Shown here: positions 1 through 5,259 of the stretch, one piece after another | How the letters are laid out: each line of letters begins with the position of its first letter | Position numbering within the stretch: position 1 is the stretch's first letter | Position numbers and translations under genes: made by a program | The notes under the pieces: model-generated | What the model saw: only the letters and a program-made list of their open reading frames with translations | What the model was told of the DNA's origin: nothing | Databases searched by the model: none | Origin: Methylacidiphilaceae bacterium | GTDB taxonomy: Bacteria; Verrucomicrobiota; Verrucomicrobiia; Methylacidiphilales; Methylacidiphilaceae | Direction of reading: 5' to 3' | Assembly: GCA_028687155.1 (NCBI GenBank) | Contig: JAQUAR010000138.1 | Coordinates: 1 to 5,259 of the forward strand | Length of the DNA stretch: 5,259 nt

Positions 1-1
1 G

Positions 2-1009
2 TCGAAGACCTTCTCCTCCTTGTCCGATCTCTGCCTTCGCACCACGGGAAGAACCTTGAATCATAAGCTTCTGGAAAGCCTGATCAAGGCGGGCGCCTGC
101 GATGCCTTCGACCGGTCGCGAGCGCAGCTCTGCTCCGAAATCGATCAACTCCTCTCCTCGGCGGCAACCGCGGCCCGCGAGCGCGCCGAAGGGCAGGGTT
201 CCCTCTTCGACCTCGCCCTCTCTCCCACACGCGGGAACGTCGATTCCGGGTTTCCCGAGTTCCCTACCTCCGAAAAGCTTCGCTTCGAGAAAGAGCTCCT
301 GGGCGTCTATCTCTCGGGTCATCCGGTAGAAGAGTTCCAGAGCCAGCTCCGCCCCTTTCAGACTGCGGAGATCGGTGCCCTTGGCTCTCTTGCCGACGGC
401 ACCCCGGTTCGGCTGGCCGGCATTCTCTCCCGAGTCGAGGTGCGGACGTCGACCCGCGACCGGCGCCCCTTTGCCCGGCTCCAACTGGAAGATTCGACGG
501 CCTCGATCGAGGCGATCGTCTTCCCCGACCTCTATGCCTCTCTCTCCAAGGGATGGGCACCGGGCGAGATCGCCATTCTCTCCGGCACGATCTCCCGGCG
601 AGACCAGGGCCTTAGCATACGCGCCACGGCGCTTCATTCCTTAGAGGAGACCCGGGAAGAGCTCATCGAGGCCATTGCTCTCCACATCCCTCTGGATCGC
701 TGGCAACCTGAGCGGTGGCAAGAGATTGGCCAGATCTTGAAACAGTCGCCCGGAAAAATCGCGGTGCGCCTCCTCTGCCACCGGGGCGATGGCGCCTCCC
801 TGGAGATCGAGCCCTCGCGCAAATTCTTCGTCCAGGTAAACCAGCCGGTTCTGGATGCCCTGGAAAAAGTCGTGGGCAACGGCGCCGTGGAGCTTCGAGT
901 CTCCTCCCGGATCCCGGCTCGCGTCTTCGCCCGCCGGCAGAACCGGGGAGGAGCGCCGAGCTCTTCCGCTCGTCCCTCTCCCCCTTCTTCTCTACCCTCG
1001 TCCTCATGA
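2..1009 (+). CDS. dnaE: DNA polymerase III subunit alpha, C-terminal part (5' partial)
   Basis: This is the end of the replicative polymerase catalytic subunit, which extends DNA at the fork. The frame is open from base 2 to the TGA at 1007-1009, giving 335 visible residues. The TTG at 20 is an internal Leu codon, because family-like sequence (FSSLSDLC) already precedes it. Counting from base 2, the parts are: the end of the helix-hairpin-helix region (LESLIKAGACDAFD, about 24-37), a clamp-binding-like QGSLF (65-69), the typical linker KLRFEKELLGVYLSGHP (about 92-108), an OB fold (about 133-211) and the C-terminal domain (about 218-305). The clamp motif and the C-terminal domain favour replicative DnaE1 over the error-prone DnaE2/ImuC, which as I recall lacks them. 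The last 25 or so residues are a Ser/Pro-rich low-complexity tail. The PHP and palm catalytic domains lie upstream of the window. The stop overlaps aroB by 4 bases. Confidence 0.95.
   Translation, partial: SKTFSSLSDLCLRTTGRTLNHKLLESLIKAGACDAFDRSRAQLCSEIDQLLSSAATAARERAEGQGSLFDLALSPTRGNVDSGFPEFPTSEKLRFEKELLGVYLSGHPVEEFQSQLRPFQTAEIGALGSLADGTPVRLAGILSRVEVRTSTRDRRPFARLQLEDSTASIEAIVFPDLYASLSKGWAPGEIAILSGTISRRDQGLSIRATALHSLEETREELIEAIALHIPLDRWQPERWQEIGQILKQSPGKIAVRLLCHRGDGASLEIEPSRKFFVQVNQPVLDALEKVVGNGAVELRVSSRIPARVFARRQNRGGAPSSSARPSPPSSLPSSS
194..208 (+). other. Putative internal beta-clamp-binding motif in DnaE (QGSLF)
   Basis: These five codons read Gln-Gly-Ser-Leu-Phe. They fit the sliding-clamp-binding pentapeptide of bacterial polymerases (a QxSLF-like consensus) and lie where the internal clamp motif of DnaE usually falls: after the helix-hairpin-helix region and before the OB fold. 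The motif is visible in the sequence. Its clamp-binding role comes from family knowledge and has not been shown for this protein. Confidence 0.7.
961..1005 (+). other. Pyrimidine-rich tract before aroB; no Shine-Dalgarno
   Basis: About 45 bases directly before the aroB ATG are almost all C and T, with only a few scattered purines. They encode the Ser/Pro/Leu-rich tail of DnaE. No GGAGG-like purine run lies within 15 bases of the aroB start, so initiation there probably depends on ribosomes that terminate on dnaE at the overlapping TGA. The tract is seen directly; the coupling is inferred. Confidence 0.65.
1006..1009 (+). promoter_or_regulatory. ATGA stop/start overlap, dnaE to aroB
   Basis: The aroB ATG (1006-1008) and the dnaE TGA (1007-1009) share bases. 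This arrangement is typical of termination-reinitiation coupling between genes on one mRNA. It also supports the chosen aroB start, because the upstream extension of that frame reads out-of-frame dnaE sequence and the protein starting at 1006 has normal family length. Confidence 0.85.
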
Positions 1010-2085
1010 ACCCCGCCCCCCCTCTCACGGTTTGTACCGGCAGCCGCGCCTATCCCGTCCAGATCGGCAACGGCCTTCTGGAAGAGCTGGGTTCCAGGCT
1101 CTCCGCCGGCCACCCGTTGAGTTCGCGCATCGCTCTCGTCGCCGATGCCACACTGCGCGCCTACGCGGAGACAGCACGGGCTTCGCTCGCCAAGGCGGGT
1201 TTTGACCCCGTCATCCTCTGGGTCCCTCCAGGAGAAGAGTCCAAGAGCCTCCCGCAGCTCGGTCTTCTCTTGGAGAAGCTGGCCGAGCACCGGATCGACC
1301 GGAAGGGCACTCTGATCGCCTTGGGCGGAGGAGTCGTCGGCGATCTCGCCGGCTTCGCTGCTTCGATCTTCCTCCGCGGAATCGCTCTCTTCCATCTTCC
1401 GACGACTCTCCTGGCCATGGTCGACAGCTCGGTCGGAGGAAAGACGGGCATCAACCTTCCGCAAGGGAAAAATCTCGTCGGAACCTTCTATCAACCCTGG
1501 GGGATCTTCGCGGATCTCAAGACCCTCTCCACCCTCCCGCCACGCGAGATCCGCGCAGGCTTAGCCGAAGTGATCAAATATGGGATGATCGCCGATCCCA
1601 CGCTGCTCTCGATCCTGGACCAGAACGCGCTCGATTGGCAGGCGATCGTCCGGAGGTCCGTGGAGATCAAGGCGGCGGTCGTGGCGGAAGACGAGCGGGA
1701 GACCGGCGGACGCCGCGCCATCTTGAACTTCGGCCACACCGCAGGCCATGCCCTCGAAGCCGCTCTCGGCTACCGGACTCTCGTCCACGGGGAAGCCGTC
1801 GCCTTGGGCATGCGGGTGGCCACCTTCCTCTCCCATCGCCTCTGCGGGCTCCCCGAATCGGCGGCTGCACTCCTCGACCGGCTGCTCGTCCGCCACAGTC
1901 TCCCCCGGAACATAGAAGGGGTTTCGCCAGCGCGCATTCGCGAGGCGCTTCTGGTGGACAAAAAACGGGAAGAGGGGGTCAATCGCTGGGTCCTGCTTCG
2001 CGCCCTGGGCGATCCCATAGTCGCCGACGTCCGCGAGGAAGAGATCGAGCGGGCTCTCGCCCTCATCATCGGTAGGCCTGCATGA
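1006..2085 (+). CDS. aroB: 3-dehydroquinate synthase
   Basis: AroB is the second enzyme of the shikimate pathway. It converts DAHP to 3-dehydroquinate in the cytosol, using NAD+ and a divalent metal, and so feeds aromatic amino acid synthesis. The 359-residue length is normal for the family. Visible motifs in order are GGGVVGDLAGFAA (107-119, nucleotide-binding glycine loop), PTTLLAMVDSSVGGKTGIN (132-150), KNLVGTFYQP (155-164), GLAEVIKYG (185-193), EDERETG (228-234), NFGHTAGHALE (241-251), HGEAVALGM (261-269) and DKK (318-320). By comparison with characterised family members, the metal ligands should be E188, H244 and H261; all are present, and no catalytic residue appears missing. The ATG at 1006 overlaps the dnaE stop, and the gene end overlaps dprA, so it lies inside a tightly packed operon. 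It has no Shine-Dalgarno of its own. Identification is secure. Confidence 0.97.
   Translation: MNPAPPLTVCTGSRAYPVQIGNGLLEELGSRLSAGHPLSSRIALVADATLRAYAETARASLAKAGFDPVILWVPPGEESKSLPQLGLLLEKLAEHRIDRKGTLIALGGGVVGDLAGFAASIFLRGIALFHLPTTLLAMVDSSVGGKTGINLPQGKNLVGTFYQPWGIFADLKTLSTLPPREIRAGLAEVIKYGMIADPTLLSILDQNALDWQAIVRRSVEIKAAVVAEDERETGGRRAILNFGHTAGHALEAALGYRTLVHGEAVALGMRVATFLSHRLCGLPESAAALLDRLLVRHSLPRNIEGVSPARIREALLVDKKREEGVNRWVLLRALGDPIVADVREEEIERALALIIGRPA
2074..2085 (+). promoter_or_regulatory. Weak RBS and ATGA overlap, aroB to dprA
   Basis: A short AGG at 2074-2076 sits 5 bases before the dprA ATG at 2082. The ATG overlaps the aroB TGA (2083-2085). The Shine-Dalgarno is minimal, so dprA translation is probably coupled to aroB. 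The overlap fixes the dprA start. Confidence 0.65.
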
Positions 2086-3170
2086 CCCCCCAAGAAGCCG
2101 CGCTCCTCCTCCATCTGCTTCCGGGGATCGGCTCGGCTCGGGCGCGCCGGCTCCGCGAGGCGTTCGGTTCGGCCGAAGCAGTCTTCGCTGCCGAAGAAGC
2201 GGCACTCTCCTCTCTTCCGGGGATCGGACCTGGGCTCGCGTCGGAAATCCGACGGGCCGATCCCGCTTCCGCCCGAAAAGAGATCTCCCGCTGCCAGGAG
2301 TTGGGGATCGATCTTCTCTTTCTTGGGGAGCCGGGCTATCCGGAAGCGCTCGCCGAACTCCCCGATCCACCCCTTCTGCTCTATCTCCGCGGCAAGCGTC
2401 CGGAGCCTTGGCTGCGCGGCGTAGCGGTTGTCGGGTCACGCCGAACGAGCGTTTACGGCATCGAGACGGCCCGCCGCCTCTCCTTTCAGCTCGCCTACGC
2501 CGGCATTCCGGTGATTTCGGGCCTGGCACGCGGCATCGATACCGCTGCTCACATGGGCGCTCTCGCCGCCCAAGGCCCCACCTGGGCAGTCCTCGGTTGC
2601 GGGATCGATCGGATCTACCCGCCGGAAAACGAGCAGCTCGCCCAGCGGATTGCAGGCACCGGCTGCCTCTTGAGCGAGTTCCCCCTCGGCACGACCCCGG
2701 CGCGCCACACCTTCCCGCAGCGCAACCACATCATCAGCGGCCTCTCCTCGGGAGTGCTCGTGATTGAGGCTCCGATGGCCAGCGGCGCGCTCTTGACCGC
2801 ACAGTGCGCCCTTGAGCAGGGTCGTCAGGTTTTTGCCGTTCCCGGTCGGATCGACAACCCCCTGGCCACCGGCTCCAACCGGCTCATCCAGCAAGGAGCC
2901 AAGCTGGTCATGGAAGCCGCCGACATCACCGCGGAGCTTGCGCTCTGGCTTCCCGCCGCTCCCGTGACCCGGGAGCGGCCGCTCCCGCCTACCCTTACGC
3001 AAGAGGAGCGCGCGGTTTTTGCCGCTCTTGCGCTCGAAGAGAGCCTCTTCGATCTGATCGTCGCGAGAACAGGGTTGCCATCGCCCACTGTCTCTTCTAC
3101 GTTGCTGCGACTCGAAATGAAGCAGCTTGTTCGTCGGCTTCCCGGAAACGCTTTCGTGCGCGTCGCCTAG
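2082..3170 (+). CDS. dprA: DNA-processing protein DprA (Smf)
   Basis: DprA binds incoming single-stranded DNA and loads RecA on it during natural transformation; it is also widespread in bacteria not known to be competent. The 362 residues show the full three-part layout. Two N-terminal helix-hairpin-helix elements carry LPGIG at 13-17 and 45-49. The central Rossmann-like DNA-binding domain (about 75-282) has VAVVGSRR (114-121), SGLARGID (146-153), FPQRNHIISGLS (211-222), GALLTA (235-240), FAVPG (251-255) and GSNRLIQQGA (264-273). A C-terminal winged-helix-like domain (about 305-360) follows a Pro-rich linker. The conserved GSRR and the Arg of SGLARGID, in the family's nucleic-acid-binding face, are intact. 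The start overlaps the aroB stop, and the TAG (3168-3170) lies in a hairpin. A topoisomerase gene follows, recalling the dprA-topA pairing of several phyla. No other competence gene is visible, so a transformation role in this organism is not shown. Confidence 0.96.
   Translation: MTPQEAALLLHLLPGIGSARARRLREAFGSAEAVFAAEEAALSSLPGIGPGLASEIRRADPASARKEISRCQELGIDLLFLGEPGYPEALAELPDPPLLLYLRGKRPEPWLRGVAVVGSRRTSVYGIETARRLSFQLAYAGIPVISGLARGIDTAAHMGALAAQGPTWAVLGCGIDRIYPPENEQLAQRIAGTGCLLSEFPLGTTPARHTFPQRNHIISGLSSGVLVIEAPMASGALLTAQCALEQGRQVFAVPGRIDNPLATGSNRLIQQGAKLVMEAADITAELALWLPAAPVTRERPLPPTLTQEERAVFAALALEESLFDLIVARTGLPSPTVSSTLLRLEMKQLVRRLPGNAFVRVA
2118..2227 (+). repeat. 14-base in-frame direct repeat encoding the two HhH hairpins of DprA
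   Basis: CTTCCGGGGATCGG occurs at 2118-2131 and again at 2214-2227, exactly 96 bases (32 codons) apart. Both copies encode the Leu-Pro-Gly-Ile-Gly hairpin of a helix-hairpin-helix element. The repeat is best read as a consequence of tandem protein motifs, with identical codon choice in each, and not as a mobile or regulatory repeat. Confidence 0.6.
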
Positions 3171-3180
3171 CGAGGCGGCG
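3161..3180 (+). other. Stem-loop spanning the dprA stop codon
   Basis: CGTCGCCT (3161-3168) can pair with AGGCGGCG (3173-3180), giving an 8-base-pair stem with one U-G wobble and a 4-base AGCG loop. The dprA TAG (3168-3170) falls at the loop edge. No T-tract follows on either strand, so it is not a standard Rho-independent terminator. It could slow ribosomes, protect an mRNA end or have no function. Confidence 0.5.
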
Positions 3181-3196
3181 GGAAGACGCGGCCATG
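3180..3196 (+). promoter_or_regulatory. Alternative RBS and ATG for the topoisomerase gene
   Basis: An in-frame ATG at 3194 lies 54 bases upstream of the preferred start, with GGGAAG (3180-3185) 8 bases before it. It would add 18 residues (MGTLGKRAAKPERTVRKI) before the conserved MGKTLIIAEKPS. The preferred ATG at 3248 has only a weak CGGAAAA in front of it. Family members start almost directly at the (M)xKTLIIAEKPS strand, so 3248 is favoured, but the ribosome-site evidence slightly favours 3194. Apart from the hairpin and these weak sites, I see nothing else in the 77-base gap 3171-3247: no promoter and no terminator. Confidence 0.35.
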
Positions 3197-3247
3197 GGGA
3201 CGCTGGGAAAAAGGGCAGCGAAACCAGAGCGCACGGTTCGGAAAATC

Positions 3248-5259
3248 ATGGGCAAGACCCTCATCATCGCGGAAAAGCCAAGCGTTGCCGCGGATATCGC
3301 CTCGGCGATCGGCGACTTTCCCCACGGACGCCACGACGTCTATGAAAACGATCGCTATCTCATCTCTTCGGCGATCGGCCACTTAGTCGAGCTCTGCCGG
3401 CCGGGCGAGATGGACGAGAAACACAAGGGGTGGTCCCTCGACCATCTCCCCATCCTCCCTTCCTCCTTTCGTCTGCGACCGATTACCCAGACCAAGCAGC
3501 GACTCGACCTGCTGCTTCGGCTGCTCCGGAGAGCTGATGTCGAACGGTTGATCAACGCCTGCGACGCAGGAAGAGAAGGCGAGCTTATCTTCCGCTATCT
3601 GATCGACTATGCAAACGCGCAGAAGCCGGTCGACCGCCTCTGGCTCCAATCGATGACCCCGGAGGCGATCCGCCAGGCCTTGACGCATCTTCGGCCACAA
3701 GCGGAAATGGAGCCACTGGCGCAAGCGGCCCTTTGCCGCTCCGAGAGCGATTGGCTGATCGGAATCAACGGCACCCGAGCGCTGACCGCCCTCCACTCCA
3801 GGCCAGGCGGCTTTGCGCTCACACCGGTGGGACGAGTGCAGACGCCCACCCTGGCGGTCGTCGTCAAGCGCGATCGGGAGATCCAGGACTTCCGTCCCCG
3901 GAACTATTGGGAGGTCCATGGGACCTTTCAAGCCTCCTCCGGCTCCTACAGCGGCCGCTGGTTCGATCCGGCGATCGGCGCCGGAAAGAGGAGCGAGGCC
4001 GCAGAAGAGCGCCCGGAGCGGATTTGGGAGGAAGCAAAAGCCCGGGCGATCCGGGAAAAGTGCTTTGGGAAGTCCGGACCCGTCTCCGAAGAACGGAAGG
4101 TTCTCCTCCAAGCCCCGCCAGCCTTCTTCGATCTCACCTCTCTCCAGCGGGAGGCCAATGGACGGTTCGGCTTCAGTGCCAAGCGGACTCTGCAGATCAG
4201 CCAGGCTCTCTACGAGACCCATAAGGCCCTCACCTATCCGAGAACCGACTCCCGCCATCTTCCCGAAGACTACCAGCCGACCGTTCGCACCGTGGTCGAG
4301 AAGCTCGCCGCCCTCTGGAATGGGGCGGCCCGAGCGATTCTCGAAAACGGCTGGATTCGTCCCAACAAGCGGATCTTCGACAACGCCAAGGTCTCCGACC
4401 ACTTCGCGATCATCCCCACGGGAACCTTGCCGGGCGGTCTCGATCCGGCGGAGCGCCGGATATACGATCTGGTCTGCAAGCGCTTCCTGGCCGCCTTTTA
4501 CCCGTCGGCGCGCTTCGAGGCGGTCAGCCGCATCACGACGATCGAACACGAGCAGTTCCGCACCGAGGGGAAGATCCTCCGCGATCCGGGATGGCTTGCC
4601 GTCTATGGGAGAGAAGCTGCCGCGGAGGCGGGCGGGGAAGGCGAGACCAACCTTGCTCCGCTGCCGGACGGGGCGACGGCCCGAGCCGAAGCCGTGGAGG
4701 TCGTGGGGCTCTCGACCAAGCCGCCTCCCCATTTCACGGAGGCGACTCTTCTCTCGGCGATGGAAAACGCGGGAAAGCTCGTCGAGGAGGAGCAGCTCCG
4801 CGAAGCCATGGCCAAAAAAGGCTTGGGGACACCTGCGACCCGGGCGGCCATCATCGAAGGGCTCGTCCAGGAAGAATATCTTCACCGGCAGGCGCGCGAG
4901 CTCCTGGCCACTCCGAAGGCCTTTGCTCTCTTCGATCTCTTGCAGGCCGCGGGGATTCCCGTCCTCTCCTCTCCCGAGATGACCGGCGACTGGGAGTGGA
5001 AACTCCAGCAGATCGAGCGCGGCTCGTTCACCCGGCCCCGCTTCATGGAGGAGATCTCTCGATTGACCCACCAGATCGTAGACGACGCACGCCGATTCGG
5101 CTCGGCCGAGGCCTATGCCAAGCCCATGGACGTCAAAAGCCCCGTCGACGGCTCTCCCCTTGTGGAAACACTCTATGATTACCGCTCCGCCGGCGGCTTT
5201 CGGATCAACAAGTTCCTGGCCGGCCGACTTCTCACGCGCGAGGAGGTGTCGGCGCTCGT
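3248..5259 (+). CDS. topB: Type IA DNA topoisomerase, TopB (topoisomerase III)-like, 3' partial
   Basis: This enzyme cuts one DNA strand through a 5'-phosphotyrosine and passes another strand, relaxing or decatenating DNA. The frame is open from ATG 3248 to the window end with no stop (670 visible residues). The N-terminal Toprim domain shows KTLIIAEKPSVAADIA (3-18; catalytic E9 and K10) and NACDAGREGEL (103-113; D106 and E110). PVGRVQTPTLAVVVKRD (193-209) follows. The active-site tyrosine is Y330 in LYETHKALTYPRTDSRHLP (321-339). Further motifs are DNAKVSDHFAIIPT (378-391), PPPHFTEATLLSAMENAGK (492-510), GLGTPATRAAIIE (525-537) and MTGDWEWKLQQIERG (578-592). From memory, these match E. coli and especially B. 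subtilis TopB better than TopA. From about 628 a C-terminal topoisomerase repeat begins (GGFRINKFLAGRLLTREEV, 649-667) and is cut by the window edge. The start follows dprA by 77 bases and probably shares its transcript. An upstream ATG at 3194 is possible. Confidence 0.92.
   Translation, partial: MGKTLIIAEKPSVAADIASAIGDFPHGRHDVYENDRYLISSAIGHLVELCRPGEMDEKHKGWSLDHLPILPSSFRLRPITQTKQRLDLLLRLLRRADVERLINACDAGREGELIFRYLIDYANAQKPVDRLWLQSMTPEAIRQALTHLRPQAEMEPLAQAALCRSESDWLIGINGTRALTALHSRPGGFALTPVGRVQTPTLAVVVKRDREIQDFRPRNYWEVHGTFQASSGSYSGRWFDPAIGAGKRSEAAEERPERIWEEAKARAIREKCFGKSGPVSEERKVLLQAPPAFFDLTSLQREANGRFGFSAKRTLQISQALYETHKALTYPRTDSRHLPEDYQPTVRTVVEKLAALWNGAARAILENGWIRPNKRIFDNAKVSDHFAIIPTGTLPGGLDPAERRIYDLVCKRFLAAFYPSARFEAVSRITTIEHEQFRTEGKILRDPGWLAVYGREAAAEAGGEGETNLAPLPDGATARAEAVEVVGLSTKPPPHFTEATLLSAMENAGKLVEEEQLREAMAKKGLGTPATRAAIIEGLVQEEYLHRQARELLATPKAFALFDLLQAAGIPVLSSPEMTGDWEWKLQQIERGSFTRPRFMEEISRLTHQIVDDARRFGSAEAYAKPMDVKSPVDGSPLVETLYDYRSAGGFRINKFLAGRLLTREEVSAL

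Noticed and set aside
715..1005. Upstream extension of the aroB frame to an ATG at 715
   Set aside because: It would add 97 residues of Arg/Pro-rich sequence that is out-of-frame dnaE. From 1006 the protein already has normal AroB length and begins just before the first conserved strand.
634..1494. Minus-strand open frame of 286 codons across the dnaE end and aroB
   Set aside because: It lies opposite conserved dnaE and aroB sequence, has no family-like motif and has the composition of an antisense shadow.
1561..2529. Minus-strand open frame of 322 codons across aroB and dprA
   Set aside because: It is antisense to two well-identified genes, codon-aligned with aroB and closed by the Leu TTA at 1561-1563. 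Its product is low-complexity and Arg/Gly-rich, typical of shadow frames in GC-rich DNA.
3161..3247. Rho-independent terminator between dprA and topB
   Set aside because: A good stem exists at 3161-3180, but no run of T follows it on the plus strand, or on the minus strand in the other direction.
3127..3345. Small plus-strand frame across the dprA-topB junction
   Set aside because: It overlaps the dprA end and the conserved topB N terminus in another frame, and its product has no recognisable character.
3383..5071. Very long minus-strand open frame (562 codons) opposite the topoisomerase gene
   Set aside because: It is codon-aligned antisense to topB. It stays open only because topB avoids TTA, CTA and TCA codons, and it ends exactly at the TTA at 3383-3385. 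Its product is an Arg/Gly/Pro-rich string with no recognisable motif, while the plus strand encodes clear topoisomerase motifs.
3733..5178. Plus-strand frames inside topB (3733-4224, 3813-4982, 4591-5178)
   Set aside because: All are out of frame with the intact, motif-rich topoisomerase frame, and their products are Arg/Ser/Pro-rich shadows.
1..5259. CRISPR array, IS element, tRNA, phage or defence genes
   Set aside because: No spaced direct repeats, transposase motifs, terminal inverted repeats, cloverleaf-like segments or defence-type proteins were seen. Conserved housekeeping genes fill the window.

Overview
This window is a GC-rich, same-strand bacterial housekeeping segment in which nearly every base is coding. 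It carries four plus-strand genes: the 3' end of dnaE (DNA polymerase III alpha), complete aroB (3-dehydroquinate synthase), complete dprA/smf (single-strand DNA-binding RecA loader), and a type IA topoisomerase of the TopB/topoisomerase III type that runs off the right edge. Strong G/C preference at third codon positions and rare TTA, CTA and TCA codons suggest a moderately high-GC bacterium. The gene order and protein character are compatible with Verrucomicrobiota (Methylacidiphilales-like) or a similar Gram-negative-type lineage, but that is a low-confidence inference. Nothing in the window fixes the taxonomy.

Layout: bases 2-1009 hold the C-terminal third of dnaE, open to the left edge. 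It contains the end of the helix-hairpin-helix part, a clamp-binding-like motif, the OB fold, the C-terminal domain and a Ser/Pro-rich tail. Its TGA overlaps the aroB ATG in an ATGA. aroB (1006-2085) in turn overlaps dprA (2082-3170) by another ATGA. A strong hairpin spans the dprA stop codon. After a short gap the topB-like gene starts at 3248 (or possibly at an in-frame ATG at 3194) and is still open at base 5259. The only non-coding stretch is about 77 bases (3171-3247). I saw no convincing promoter, Rho-independent terminator, tRNA, rRNA, CRISPR array or mobile element.

How the genes fit together: the two 4-base overlaps and the short gap imply one transcript with translational coupling. 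Three of the four products act on DNA (replicative polymerase, DprA, topoisomerase), while AroB makes the first cyclic intermediate of the shikimate pathway. Co-transcription of such genes is ordinary for bacterial housekeeping operons.

Verdict on novelty: I found no new biological system. The points worth a second look are small. A TopB-type enzyme sits beside dprA, where topA is found in several phyla. The first C-terminal topoisomerase repeat seems to lack its zinc cysteines. aroB has no Shine-Dalgarno behind a long pyrimidine tract. A hairpin covers the dprA stop. GATC appears far more often than base composition alone predicts.
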